DNA from: Belnapia moabensis DSM 16746
Lineage (GTDB): Bacteria > Pseudomonadota > Alphaproteobacteria > Acetobacterales > Acetobacteraceae
Length of the DNA: 64,000 nt
Direction of reading: 5' to 3'
Assembly (NCBI RefSeq): GCF_000745835.1
Contig: NZ_JQKB01000010.1
Location: 1-64,000, forward strand
Below the pieces are notes generated by a model. The model made no database searches. It was given only the letters and a program-made list of their open reading frames with translations, and was not told the origin of the DNA. Made by a program: the position numbers and the translations under genes. Below are positions 44,583 through 53,708 of this stretch, piece by piece. Every line of letters begins with the position of its first letter. Position 1 is the first letter of the stretch.

Positions 44583-45515
44583 ATGAGCCAGACCACGCCG
44601 AAGCCCCGCTACCGGGGCGTCTTCCCCGTCGTGCCGACCATCTTCGACGCGAGCGGCGCCCTCGACATCGAAGGCCAGAAGCGCTGCCTCGACTTCATGA
44701 TCGAGGCAGGCTCCGAGGGCCTTGCCATCCTCGCCAATTTTTCCGAGCAGTTCCTCCTCGCCGATGAGGAGCGGGAGCGCCTGACGCCGCTCATGATCGA
44801 GCATGTCGCCGGCCGCGTGCCGGTGATCGTGACGACGACGCATACCTCGCCACGCATCTGCGCCGAGCGCTCCCGCCGGGCGCAGGAGGCGGGGGCGGCC
44901 ATGGTGATGGTGATGCCGCCCTATCACGGCGCCAGCATCCGCTTCCCCGAGGCTGCGATCCACGCCTTCTACCAGACCGTCTCCGATGCGATCGACATCC
45001 CGATCATGATCCAGGATGCGCCGGTTGCCGGCACCCAGCTCTCGGCGCCCTTCCTAGCCCGCATGGCGCGGGAGATCGAGCATGTCGCCTATTTCAAGAT
45101 CGAGGTGCCTTTCGCCGCGGCCAAGCTGCGCGAGCTCATCGCCCTCGGCGGCGAGGCGATCGAGGGTCCCTGGGACGGCGAGGAGGCCATCACCCTCATG
45201 GCCGACCTGGAGGCGGGGGCCACCGGCTCCATGACCGGCGGCGGCTACCCGGACGGCATCCGCCAGGTCACCGATGCCTGGTTTGCCGGCCGCCGTGACG
45301 AGGCGATGGCCGCCTATCAGCGCTGGCTGCCGCTCATCAATTACGAGAACCGGCAATGCGGCCTGCTGGCCGCCAAGGCGCTGATGAAGGAGGGCGGCAT
45401 CATCGCCTGCGACGCCCCGCGCGCGCCGCTCGCCCCGCTGCACCCGGCAACAAGGGCCGGGCTGATCGAACTCGCCCGCCGCTGCGACGCGATGGCGCTG
45501 CGCTGGGGCAAGTAG
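44583..45515 (+). CDS. DHDPS-family aldolase, probable L-2-keto-3-deoxyarabonate dehydratase
   Basis: This 310-residue class I aldolase/dehydratase TIM barrel has its Schiff-base lysine in HVAYFKIEVPFAA. Instead of the DapA motif YNxP it has PIMIQDAPVAGT. The N terminus RYRGVFPVVPTIFDASGALD, LAILANFSEQFLLADEERE, VTTTHTSPRICAERS and WLPLINYENRQCGLLAAKALMKEGG match what I know of the Azospirillum L-2-keto-3-deoxyarabonate dehydratase, the L-arabinose oxidative pathway enzyme giving 2-oxoglutarate semialdehyde. AGGAGA precedes ATG 44583. No other arabinose catabolic gene is in the window, so the substrate remains a family-based inference. Confidence 0.82.
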   Translation: MSQTTPKPRYRGVFPVVPTIFDASGALDIEGQKRCLDFMIEAGSEGLAILANFSEQFLLADEERERLTPLMIEHVAGRVPVIVTTTHTSPRICAERSRRAQEAGAAMVMVMPPYHGASIRFPEAAIHAFYQTVSDAIDIPIMIQDAPVAGTQLSAPFLARMAREIEHVAYFKIEVPFAAAKLRELIALGGEAIEGPWDGEEAITLMADLEAGATGSMTGGGYPDGIRQVTDAWFAGRRDEAMAAYQRWLPLINYENRQCGLLAAKALMKEGGIIACDAPRAPLAPLHPATRAGLIELARRCDAMALRWGK

Positions 45516-45565
45516 CGGGCAGGGGGCCTTGCCCTCGCGCTGCGGCGCAGCACATGCTCCCGGCA

Positions 45566-46726
45566 ATGCCCTCCACCAACCTGACCCTCAGCCTCCACCG
45601 CGCGATCGCCGAAGTGCCGGCCGCGGAGTGGGATGCCTGCGCCGGCGGGGGCAACCCCTTCGTCAGCCATGCCTTCCTTGCCGCGCTGGAGGAGAGCGGC
45701 AGCGCCACTGCCCGCACCGGCTGGCTGCCGCAGCACGCCGCGCTGCGCGACCCCGAGGGGCGGCTCCTGGCCTGCGCCCCCTGCTACGCCAAGAGCCACA
45801 GCCAGGGTGAGTACGTCTTTGACTATGGCTGGGCCGATGCCTTCGAACGGGCAGGGGGGCAGTACTACCCGAAGCTCCAGGTCTGCGCGCCCTTCAGCCC
45901 CGTCCCCGGCCCGCGGCTGCTGATCCACCCGGAGGCGGGCATCGGCCCCGTCGCCATGGCGCAGGGCCTCTCCCAGGCCTGCGAGGATCTCGGCCTCTCC
46001 TCCGCCCATGTCACCTTCTGCGAAGGCGCGGAGTGGGAGGCGCTGGGCGAGGCCGGCTGGCTGCAACGGCTGGGAACGCAGTTCCACTGGCACAACAAGG
46101 GCTATGCCAGCTTCGAGGATTTCCTCGGCGCCCTCGCGTCGCGCAAGCGCAAGGCGATCCGGCGCGAGCGGCGCGATGCCGCGGCCTCTGGCTTCGTGCT
46201 GAAGACGCTGCGCGGCCACGAGATCACGCCGAAGCACTGGCGCGCCTTCCACCGCTTCTACCGCAGCACCACCGACCGCAAATGGGGCCGCAGCGCCTAT
46301 CTCACCCAGCGCTTCTGGCCGCTCCTGGGCGAGGCGCTCGGCGATGCCGTGGTGCTGATGGTCGCCGAGCAGGAGGGCGAGCCCGTGGCCGGCGCGCTGA
46401 ACCTGCTGGGGCGGGAGGCGCTCTACGGCCGCAACTGGGGAAGCCTGGTCGATGCGCCCTTCCTGCATTTCGAGCTCTGCTACTACCGGGCGATCGACTT
46501 CGCCATCGAGCACGGCCTGCCGCGCGTCGAGGCCGGCGCCCAGGGCGAGCACAAGATCCAGCGCGGCTACCTGCCGACGCCGACCTATAGTGGCCACTGG
46601 ATCGCCCATACCGGCCTGCGCCGCGCCGTCGGCGACTTCTTGGAGCGCGAGCGCCCGGCCATGCTGCGCGAGATGGAAGCCCTCGCCACCCTCTCCCCCT
46701 TCCGGAAGGATGGCGAGGGCGAGTAG
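45566..46726 (+). CDS. GNAT-like DUF482 (PF04339) protein
   Basis: This 386-residue protein has a FemAB/GNAT-like double acyltransferase fold. The N-terminal half contains AEVPAAEWDACAGGGNPFVSHAFLAALEESGSA and LACAPCYAKSHSQGEYVFDYGWADAF, the DUF482 hallmark. The C-terminal half has KRKAIRRERRDA, HRFYRSTTDRKWGRSAYL, LYGRNWGSL and EAGAQGEHKIQRGYLPTPTYSGHWI. Related FemAB proteins add amino acids to peptidoglycan; the DUF482 acceptor is not known. A start at ATG 45554 would add four residues. The 3' end reaches to within 60 bp of a Fur-like operator. Confidence 0.85.
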   Translation: MPSTNLTLSLHRAIAEVPAAEWDACAGGGNPFVSHAFLAALEESGSATARTGWLPQHAALRDPEGRLLACAPCYAKSHSQGEYVFDYGWADAFERAGGQYYPKLQVCAPFSPVPGPRLLIHPEAGIGPVAMAQGLSQACEDLGLSSAHVTFCEGAEWEALGEAGWLQRLGTQFHWHNKGYASFEDFLGALASRKRKAIRRERRDAAASGFVLKTLRGHEITPKHWRAFHRFYRSTTDRKWGRSAYLTQRFWPLLGEALGDAVVLMVAEQEGEPVAGALNLLGREALYGRNWGSLVDAPFLHFELCYYRAIDFAIEHGLPRVEAGAQGEHKIQRGYLPTPTYSGHWIAHTGLRRAVGDFLERERPAMLREMEALATLSPFRKDGEGE

Positions 46727-46756
46727 CCCACGTGGCGCGGTTGCTGCGGTGCGGCA

Positions 46757-46799
46757 TTGCCCTGATGTAATGCCCCTGTTATCCTGAGAATGCTTCTCA
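46757..46799 (+). promoter_or_regulatory. promoter with overlapping Fur-type iron box
   Basis: TTGCCC (46757-46762) and TTATCC (46779-46784) are 16 bp apart. Immediately downstream lies the palindrome TGAGAATGCTTCTCA (46785-46799), extended to TGAGAATGCTTCTCATT, which closely matches classical Fur boxes built from GAGAAT/ATTCTC half-sites. It lies at the expected transcription start, so iron-loaded Fur would repress. The downstream gene is a PepSY protein of the iron/siderophore type, consistent with this. Confidence 0.65.
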
Positions 46800-46958
46800 T
46801 TGGCGGGTGGCTCGGCTCCTGTCTCGGTGACGCTGCGGCCGCTATCGAGGGTGTCGCCGATGCCAGCTACAGGACGATGACGACCAGCGGATCGCCCTTC
46901 GTCGCCTTAGCCGCGGACCAACCTCCCGTCCGTCAGTATGATTTCTAGGGACTTCGCC

Positions 46959-48212
46959 ATGCGCCGCATCCTCACCCTGCTGCACCGTTGGGTCGGCCTC
47001 TGCATCGCCGCCTTTCTCTTCGTCGCCGGCCTGACCGGCGCGGTGATCTCCTGGGACCATGAACTCGACGAATGGCTCAACCCGCATCTGACCGAGGCGC
47101 GCGCGCCGGGGCCGGCCCTGCCCGCCCTCGACCTCGCCCGGCAGGTGGAGGCGCGCGACCCGCGGGTCGCGGCGATCCATGTCCCGCTGGCGGCGGAGCC
47201 GGGCCATTCCCTCTCGCTCTTCGTCCTGCCGCGGGTTGACCCGGCGACGGGGCGGCTGTTCGAGCCGGGCTACAACCAGATCTTCCTCGACCCGGCGACG
47301 GGGGAGGAGCTCGGCCGGCGGCAATGGGGCCAGGCCTGGCCGATCACCAGCGAGACGCTGATCTCCTTCCTCTATAAGCTGCACTACAGCCTCCACATCC
47401 CGGAGATCTGGGGGATCGACCGCTGGGGCATCTGGCTGATGGGCGGCATTGCCATCGCCTGGACGCTCGACTGCTTCGTTGGCCTCCTGCTGACCCTGCC
47501 GGGCCGGCGAGCCACGGGCGGGCGCGGCTTCCTCGCCCGCTGGGCGCCGGCCTGGAAGGTGAAGGCGGGCGGCAGCGCCTACCGCACCACCTTCGACATC
47601 CATCGCGCCTTCAGCCTCTGGACCTGGGCCTTGCTGCTGGTCTTGGCCTTCACCGCCTTCTCGCTGAACCTCTACCGCGAGGTCTTCCTGCCGGTGATGT
47701 CGCAGGTCTCGACCCTGTCGCCGACGCCCTTCTCCGAGCGCAGCCCGGCCGCGCTGCACGCGCCGGTCGCGCCCCGCCTGACCCGGGAGGAGGCCGTGGC
47801 GATCGGCGCGGCCGAGGCGGAGCGGCGCGGCTGGGCGGAGCCGCCGGGCTCGGTCTCCTACGCCCTGCAATACGGCGTCTACACGCTGCGCTTCTTCCAG
47901 CCGGGCGACGACCATGGCGCGGCCGGCGTCGGGCCGGCAGCGATCTACCTGGACGGACAGGACGGACGCGTCCTCGGGGAGCTCAAGCCCTGGCATGGCA
48001 CCGCCGCGGACATCTTCGTCCAGGCGCAGTTCCCGGTGCATTCGGGCCGCATCCTCGGCGTGCCGGGGCGCATCATCATTTCGGTGATGGGGCTGGTCGT
48101 AGCGGTGCTGAGCGTGACGGGCGTGGTCATCTGGTGGCGGAAGCAGGCAGCCCGCCGCGCTGTCGAACGGCGCCGCGCCCTGGCCGGGGCGGCGCCGCTG
48201 CCGGCCGAGTGA
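46959..48212 (+). CDS. PepSY-associated membrane protein (PiuB-like, iron-regulated)
   Basis: This 417-residue inner-membrane protein has four predicted helices: near residues 12-32 (VGLCIAAFLFVAGLTGAVIS), about 160-185 (GIWLMGGIAIAWTLDCFVGLLLTL), about 220-245 (WTWALLLVLAFTAFSL) and about 365-385 (IIISVMGLVVAVLSVTGVVIWW), with periplasmic PepSY regions between. Histidines near the helices (LHRWVG, WDHELDEW, YKLHYSLHIPEIWG, FDIHRAFS) suggest heme or iron binding. Homologues (PiuB, FsrB) reduce ferric siderophores. It lies downstream of the Fur-type box. ATG 46959 with AGGGA is preferred over 46938. Confidence 0.88.
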   Translation: MRRILTLLHRWVGLCIAAFLFVAGLTGAVISWDHELDEWLNPHLTEARAPGPALPALDLARQVEARDPRVAAIHVPLAAEPGHSLSLFVLPRVDPATGRLFEPGYNQIFLDPATGEELGRRQWGQAWPITSETLISFLYKLHYSLHIPEIWGIDRWGIWLMGGIAIAWTLDCFVGLLLTLPGRRATGGRGFLARWAPAWKVKAGGSAYRTTFDIHRAFSLWTWALLLVLAFTAFSLNLYREVFLPVMSQVSTLSPTPFSERSPAALHAPVAPRLTREEAVAIGAAEAERRGWAEPPGSVSYALQYGVYTLRFFQPGDDHGAAGVGPAAIYLDGQDGRVLGELKPWHGTAADIFVQAQFPVHSGRILGVPGRIIISVMGLVVAVLSVTGVVIWWRKQAARRAVERRRALAGAAPLPAE

Positions 48213-49802
48213 TCAGGCCCGCTTCACGCCCCAGAAGGAGACGATCTCCGAGATCGGCTCGGTGATCGTCTTCCGCCAGGCGGTCGAGGCGAAGTACTGG
48301 CCGAGCGGCAGGTAGGGCGCCTCGTCGAGCACCACCTGCTGGATCTCGGCGGCGATCGACTGCTGGGCGGCGAGGTCGGGCGCGTCGAACCAGGAGAGGC
48401 GCAGCGCCTCCAGCTTCGGCACGTCCGGCCAGCCGAACCAGGCACCTTGCCCGTTCGCCCGCAGATAGGTCATGACGCCGGGGTTGATGCCGTCGATGCC
48501 GTTCCAGGTGGTGTGGAACATGCTCCATCCACCCTTCTCCGGCGGCTCCTTGCTGGAACGGCGCTGCACCAGCGTGCCCCAGTCGGAAACCCGGAAATCC
48601 ACCTTCATGCCGAGGCGCTTCAGCAGGTCCTGCCCGACCTCGCCGAGCGCGGTCAGCGTCGGCTGGTCGCTCGGGCTCATCACCACCACCGTCTCGCCGT
48701 TGTAGCCGGCGTCCCGCAACTCCTTGCGGGACCGCTCGATGTCGCGCGGCCCGGTGATCGCCTCCATCCCCGCCTCGTTCGCCAGCGGCGTGCCGGGGGT
48801 GAAGACGCCGATGCCCGCCTTCCAGAGGGAGGGGTCGGCCCCCGCCGTCGCGGTCATGTAGTCGGCCTGCGACATGGCGCGGAGGATCGCGCGGCGCACC
48901 GCCGGCTTGTCGAAGGGCGGGTGCAGCGTGTTGAAGATGCCGGTGCCGAAGGTGCCGAGCGGGTTGCTCCGCTTCATCACCACGTCGCGGGAGCGGCGGA
49001 GCAACGGCAGCAGGTCGTTCGGCGGGTTCTCCCACCAGTCCACCTCGCCGTTCTGCAGGGCGGCGGCAGCCGTCGCCGGGTCCGGCATCACCGCCCATTC
49101 GACGCGGTCGAAGAAGACCTGCTTCGGCCCCGCGCCCCAGTCCGTGGTGCCGCCCTCGCGCGGCTTGTAGTCCGGGTTGCGCTCGTAGACGACGCGCGCG
49201 CCGACGATCCGCTCATCCGCCTTGAAGCGGAAGGGGCCGGAGCCGATCGTCTCGCGGATCTGCGTGTTGGCATCGACGCTGGCGATGCGCTCCGGCATGA
49301 CGAAGAGGGCGGAGGGCCCGACCTTGGCCAGCGTCTCCAGCATCGGGCCGAAGCGCTTGTTGAGGCGGATGGTGAAGACCCGGTCCTCCGGCGCCGCCAT
49401 CTCGGCAATGCGCGCCATCAGCGCCTGGCCGAGCGCATCCCGCTGCGCCCATCGCTTGATGGAGGCGATGCAGTCCCGCCCGCGCACCGGCTCGCCGTCA
49501 TGGAAGCGCAGGCCCTCGCGCAGGGTGAAGCGCCAGAGCAGCCCGTCCTGCTCCACCACATGGCCCTCGACCATCTGCGGCTGCGGCCGCAGCTTGCTGT
49601 CGAGGCCGTAGAGCTGGTCGTAGATCATCATCGCGTGGTAGCGCGTGATGTAAGCGGTGGTGAAAACCGGGTCGAGCACGGTCAGGTCGGATTGCGGCAC
49701 GAAGCGCAGCACGCGCGCGGCGCTGGGCTGCGCCAGCGCGGGGCCGGCCAGCCTGGCGGCGGCGATGGCGGCGGCCCCTGTGAGCAGGGTGCGTCTCAGC
49801 AT
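48213..49802 (-). CDS. ABC transporter substrate-binding protein, family 5 (peptide/nickel/opine type)
   Basis: This 529-residue periplasmic protein has a signal (MLRRTLLTGAAAIAAARLAGPALAQ). SBP_bac_5 motifs: VLDPVFTTAYITRYHAMMIYDQLYGLD, EGLRFHDGEPVRGRDCIASIKRW, IGSGPFRF, WAVMPDPATAAAALQNGEVDWWE, and KPAVRRAILRAMSQADYM. DppBCDF partners are not in the window, so this is an orphan. Its stop abuts the PepSY stop with no spacer (TGATCA at 48210-48215). It is divergent from the EamA gene across about 110 bp. Confidence 0.94.
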   Translation of the reverse strand: MLRRTLLTGAAAIAAARLAGPALAQPSAARVLRFVPQSDLTVLDPVFTTAYITRYHAMMIYDQLYGLDSKLRPQPQMVEGHVVEQDGLLWRFTLREGLRFHDGEPVRGRDCIASIKRWAQRDALGQALMARIAEMAAPEDRVFTIRLNKRFGPMLETLAKVGPSALFVMPERIASVDANTQIRETIGSGPFRFKADERIVGARVVYERNPDYKPREGGTTDWGAGPKQVFFDRVEWAVMPDPATAAAALQNGEVDWWENPPNDLLPLLRRSRDVVMKRSNPLGTFGTGIFNTLHPPFDKPAVRRAILRAMSQADYMTATAGADPSLWKAGIGVFTPGTPLANEAGMEAITGPRDIERSRKELRDAGYNGETVVVMSPSDQPTLTALGEVGQDLLKRLGMKVDFRVSDWGTLVQRRSSKEPPEKGGWSMFHTTWNGIDGINPGVMTYLRANGQGAWFGWPDVPKLEALRLSWFDAPDLAAQQSIAAEIQQVVLDEAPYLPLGQYFASTAWRKTITEPISEIVSFWGVKRA

Positions 49803-49910
49803 AGGCGGTCTCTCCCAGCGGGAATGGAGGGAACCGGCGTCTCCGGCGCGGAGGCAAGCACCCCCCGATGCGGTGCGCAAGCACCATGCTATGAGCCGGA
49901 AGGGAAGGGG

Positions 49911-50795
49911 ATGCCGCCGGTGCTGCTTGCCTATGCCCAGCTGGCCGGCGCGATGGCGCTGGTCGGTGCCAATGTCGGCGTCGCCAAGCTGCTGGCCGCG
50001 GCGCTGCCGATCCCCATGATCGCCTGCCTGCGCTGCCTCCTCGCCTGTCTGGTGCTCTGGCCGCTGGCGCGGTTGATGGAAGGGCGCGTCCGGGTCGGGC
50101 CGGCGGCGCTGCGCAACCTCGCCCTTCAGGCCCTCTTCGGCACCGTGCTCTACAATGCGGGGTTGCTGGCCGGCCTGCGGCTGACCACGGCGCTGGAGGG
50201 CGGCCTGGTGCTGGCGACGCTGCCGGCGGTGGTGGCGCTAGGCAGCGCGTTCTGGCTGCGCGAGCGCCTCTCGCCTCGGCAATGGGCGGCCGCCGGGCTG
50301 GCGGCCGGCGGCATGGCCGCCATCACCCTGGCCCGGCTCGGCGGCGGAGGCGGTGGCCATGCGCTCGGTAACCTGCTGGTCTTCGGTGGGGTGCTGGGCG
50401 AGGCGGCCTATGTGCTGCTCGCCAAGCGCATCGCCGGCTCCGTGCCGGTGGTGACGGCGAGCCTCTGGATGCAGGCCTTCAGCGCAGCGATGCTGCTGCC
50501 GCTCTCCCTGCCGGCGATCGGCGCCATGGCCGCGCTGGCCGAGCCACGCCTCGCCGGGCTGCTCGTCTTCCACAGCCTGACGGCGAGCGTCCTCTGCCTG
50601 CTGCTCTGGTATGCCGGGCTGCGGCAGGTGCCGGCGGGGGTGGCGGGTGTTTTCACCGCCTTCCTGCCCGCCAGTTCGTCCTTGGTGGCCGTCGCGGTGC
50701 TAGGGGAGCATTTCACCGCAGTGCATGGAGTCGGATTCGTGCTGATGGGGGCGAGCCTACTGTTGGCGACCTGGCCAAGGCGGGAGCGGAGATGA
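49911..50795 (+). CDS. EamA-family (DMT) transporter
   Basis: This 294-residue protein has ten predicted helices in two EamA repeats (about 8-135 and 150-285). The first contains GANVGVAKLLAAALPIPMIACLRCLLACLVLWPL and TTALEGGLVLATLPAVVALGSAFWLRERLS; the second ends GVFTAFLPASSSLVAVAVLGEHFTAVHGVGFVLMGASLLLA. The repeated E at the end of helix 4/9 (LRERLS, LGEHF) is typical of drug/metabolite exporters. The substrate is unknown. AAGGGAAGGGG lies directly upstream of ATG 49911. Confidence 0.92.
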   Translation: MPPVLLAYAQLAGAMALVGANVGVAKLLAAALPIPMIACLRCLLACLVLWPLARLMEGRVRVGPAALRNLALQALFGTVLYNAGLLAGLRLTTALEGGLVLATLPAVVALGSAFWLRERLSPRQWAAAGLAAGGMAAITLARLGGGGGGHALGNLLVFGGVLGEAAYVLLAKRIAGSVPVVTASLWMQAFSAAMLLPLSLPAIGAMAALAEPRLAGLLVFHSLTASVLCLLLWYAGLRQVPAGVAGVFTAFLPASSSLVAVAVLGEHFTAVHGVGFVLMGASLLLATWPRRERR

Positions 50796-52253
50796 GGGCC
50801 TGGTTCGCCTGCACCGCCGCAGAGTTGCTTTCAGGCGACCCGGTCGACACGGTCGGGCGCCTGGCTTCTGCACAGCAGGCTCGCGGCTTCCCAGGCAGCC
50901 CCGAACAGGACCTGGCCTGGCATTCTCAGATCGCGGCACTTCGCGCGGCCCTTGCCAGCACCGCGGCGGCGGCCTGGACCGTTGCCCTCGAGTTCGACCT
51001 GCTGCGGCTTGAGAAACGTATCCGTGTTCGGGCAAACCCACGATGACAACCGGGCCTTCCTGACCGGCAATGTACCACTGGTTGCCGTGCTTCGGGAGGC
51101 TTTGTCGCGCGATGCCGTCCAGCGCAGGGTCTGCGATCGCCGGGAGGCCGAGCGGCGGGTGAAGCAGGCGCTCCAGAACGTCCATCGCTTCCTCGAGGAT
51201 GGCGCGACCGACCCCGGCTACCTCCCGCCCGAACGCCTCATCGTGTTCGACGAGGCGCAACGCGCCTGGGACGAGGCCAAGGCAAAGCTTGGCACCCGCA
51301 ACAGGCCATCCCGCCTGACCGCCAGCGAACCGGCGCATACGCTCGAGATCATGGGGCGCCGCGAGGGCTGGGCTGTCATCATCGCCCTCATCGGGAATGG
51401 ACAGGAGATCAATACCGGCGAGGCCGGTCTCGGAGAGTGGGGCCGCGTTATCGCCGCCGATCCGCGCTGGCGAGCGGTGGCGGCCAATCGGGTGGTGGGG
51501 GCTGCGGAGCCGTCGCAGCGTTTGGCGGAAGCTGATGCGCGCTGGCTGACCTGCGACGACGACCTGGATCTGACGGTCCCGATGCGCTCCGTCCGCGACA
51601 CGGCCGGCGCCGCCTGGGTGGACGCCGTGCTGCGGGATGAGTCCTCTGCGGCGCGGACCATCGCGGCCGAGGCACCGGACCTCGCCTACTTCGTCACCCG
51701 CGACATAACCGCTTGGCGGCGGGCACTCCGGCGTCTCGCCCGCGGGCAGCGCCGGGCCGGGTTGGTAGGAAGTTCCGGCGCCAAACGGTTGCGCGCCGAA
51801 GGGCTGGCGGCGGAGGTCGGGGGCGGCGACGTGCCCGACTGGTTCCTGCGGCGCTGGCCCGATATTCGTGCCTCCGACGCGCTGGAGACAGCTGCGACGG
51901 AGTATGCGTGCCAGGGCCTCGAACTGGATGTTGTCGGGCTTGCCTGGGGCGGGGACTTCCGCCGCTCGCCTGATGGGTGGCGCGCCTGGCGCTTCATTGG
52001 GCAGAACTGGCAGCGGGACCTGAAAGAGATCGAATTCGTCCGTAACACCTACCGCGTGCTTTTGACGCGGGCGCGCTACGAGACGGTGATCTGGGTGCCT
52101 CCCGGCTCCCAGCCTGATGACCTCTTTCACGACGTCACCCGCCCGGCATCGCAGATGGATGCCATCGCAGCCCATCTGCTTGCCTGCGGTGCCCGTGCCC
52201 TGGAGGACGAAGCCGCCATACCGACCGCAAGCTCCAGCCCGTTGCTTCCGTGA
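50792..52253 (+). pseudogene. DUF2075 helicase-like protein with internal deletion and frameshift
   Basis: The first frame (50792 to about 51025) gives the N terminus of DUF2075/schlafen-like proteins, ending LEFDLLRLEKRIRV. The sequence then continues in another frame (about 51020-52253) with THDDNRAFLTGNVPLVAVLREAL, IVFDEAQRAWDE, GNGQEINTGEAGLGEW, EYACQGLELDVVGLAWGGDF, and NTYRVLLTRARYETVIWVP, which are helicase motifs of the same family. The nuclease-like region and the Walker A loop that should lie between are missing, roughly 150-170 codons. Both pieces are in order and on one strand, so this is one gene broken by deletion. The first frame overlaps the EamA stop by ATGA. It would not hydrolyse ATP. 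Confidence 0.82.
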
Positions 52254-52292
52254 AGCGGCTATGATGCACACCACCCCCTTCGGAGCCCTCGG

Positions 52293-53246
52293 ATGACCGG
52301 CACCACGATCGTCCTCATCGCCCTTCTCCTGCTTGCCATCGTCACCGCTGCCCGTGGCATCCGCACCGTCCCCCAGGGCCAAGTCTGGACGGTCGAGCGC
52401 TTCGGCGCCTTCACCCGCCTGCTGCAGCCGGGGCTGAATTTCCTCATCCCCTTCATCGACGCGGTCGGCCACAAGCTGAATGTCCAGGAAGTCGTCCTCG
52501 ACATCCCCGAGCAGTCGGTCATCACCAAGGACAATGCGACGGTGGTGGTGGACGGCATCGTCTATTACCGGGTGATGGACCCCGCCAAGGCGGCGTACCA
52601 GGTGCAGAACCTGCAACAGGCGCTGAACGCGCTGGCGATGACCAACATCCGCGCCGTCATCGGCGAGATGGACCTCGACGCCACGCTCTCCTCCCGCGAG
52701 CGCATCAACTCCTCCCTGCTCGCCATCCTCGACGGCGCGACGGACCCCTGGGGCGTGAAGGTCAGCCGCGTCGAGCTGCGCAAGGTCGAGCCGCCGGAGA
52801 ACCTCGTCCGCGCCATGAACCTGCAGATGACCGCCGAGCGCGAGCGCCGCGCCACGGTGATGAAGGCCGAGGGCGACCGGGCGGCTGCCATCCAGCGCGC
52901 CGAGGGCGAGAAGCAGGCCCTCGTCCTCCAGGCCGAGGGCCGCCAGCAGGCGGCGCTGCGCGATGCCGAGGCGCGCGAGCGCCTGGCTGAGGCGGAGGCC
53001 CGCGCGACCGAGATGGTCGCCGCCGCGGCCGCGGGGGCGGGCGGCGATGCGCTGCGCTACTTCATCGCCGACAAATACGTGAAGGCCTTCGAGGCACTGG
53101 CCGCCAACCCCGCCAGCAAGCTGGTGGTGGTGCCGATGGAGGCCTCCGCCATGGCCGGCGGCATCACCCAGGCGATGGAGCTGCTGCGCCAGAACTCGCC
53201 CCCGTCCGGGCCGACTGCAGGAGCCAGTCCGTGGAACCGGGGCTGA
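52293..53246 (+). CDS. SPFH/band 7 protein (stomatin/QmcA-like)
   Basis: This 317-residue protein is anchored by one N-terminal helix (GTTIVLIALLLLAIVTAARG). The band 7 domain (about 25-190) includes VPQGQVWTVERFGAFTRLLQPGLNFLIPFID, LDIPEQSVITKDNATVVVDGIVYYRV and the SRERINSSLLAILDGATDPWGVKVSRVELR segment. A long Ala/Glu/Arg coiled-coil follows (about 190-260), as in oligomerising SPFH proteins. It is paired with an NfeD gene that starts inside its 3' end, the standard stomatin-NfeD operon of membrane quality control. Confidence 0.95.
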   Translation: MTGTTIVLIALLLLAIVTAARGIRTVPQGQVWTVERFGAFTRLLQPGLNFLIPFIDAVGHKLNVQEVVLDIPEQSVITKDNATVVVDGIVYYRVMDPAKAAYQVQNLQQALNALAMTNIRAVIGEMDLDATLSSRERINSSLLAILDGATDPWGVKVSRVELRKVEPPENLVRAMNLQMTAERERRATVMKAEGDRAAAIQRAEGEKQALVLQAEGRQQAALRDAEARERLAEAEARATEMVAAAAAGAGGDALRYFIADKYVKAFEALAANPASKLVVVPMEASAMAGGITQAMELLRQNSPPSGPTAGASPWNRG

Positions 53247-53662
53247 TCTGGATTCTCGCCGGCCTGCTGCTGCTGCTGGCGGAGCTGGCGATTCCCGGCG
53301 TCTTCCTGGTCTGGATCGGCCTCGCCGCCCTCGGCACCGGCGCCCTGCAGCTCGTCGCCGTGCTCTCCTTCGGGATGGTGGTCGCAGTCTTCCTGCTGCT
53401 GCTCGGGGCCGGCATCTGGCTCTCGCTGCGGCTGCGCCGGGCATCGCCCCCGACGATGCTGAACACCCCCGGCTCCGGCCTGGTGGGGCGCAGCGGGACG
53501 CTGCTCCCCCTCGGCGAGGCGGAGGGCCCAGGGCTCCGCGTCCGCATCGGCGACTCGGAATGGCAGGCCCGCCTGCCGCTCGAGCTCAAGGCGCCCGATC
53601 GCCCGCTCCGCGTCCGGGTGGAGGCGGTGGAGGGCACCACGCTGATCGTGCGGCCGGAATAG
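53231..53662 (+). CDS. NfeD-family protein
   Basis: This 143-residue short-form NfeD has an N-terminal membrane part with two or three helices (WILAGLLLLLAELAIPGVFLVWIGLAALGTGALQL and FGMVVAVFLLLLGAGIWLSL). A C-terminal OB-fold domain follows (GLVGRSGTLLPLGEAEGPGLRVRIGDSEWQARL...VEGTTLIVRPE). It lacks the serine protease domain of long NfeD1. The start is GTG 53231, overlapping the SPFH gene by 16 bp, so the two proteins are made together and probably form one complex. Confidence 0.93.
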   Translation: MEPGLIWILAGLLLLLAELAIPGVFLVWIGLAALGTGALQLVAVLSFGMVVAVFLLLLGAGIWLSLRLRRASPPTMLNTPGSGLVGRSGTLLPLGEAEGPGLRVRIGDSEWQARLPLELKAPDRPLRVRVEAVEGTTLIVRPE

Positions 53663-53708
53663 GGGGAATGGCCTTGAACCGGGGAGGGGATGCGGCAACA
53701 TCATCCCC

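Noticed and set aside
48447-49910. Upstream extension of the EamA transporter frame
   Set aside because: The extension is antisense to the ABC binding protein gene; ATG 49911 has a good ribosome binding site and starts the first membrane helix.
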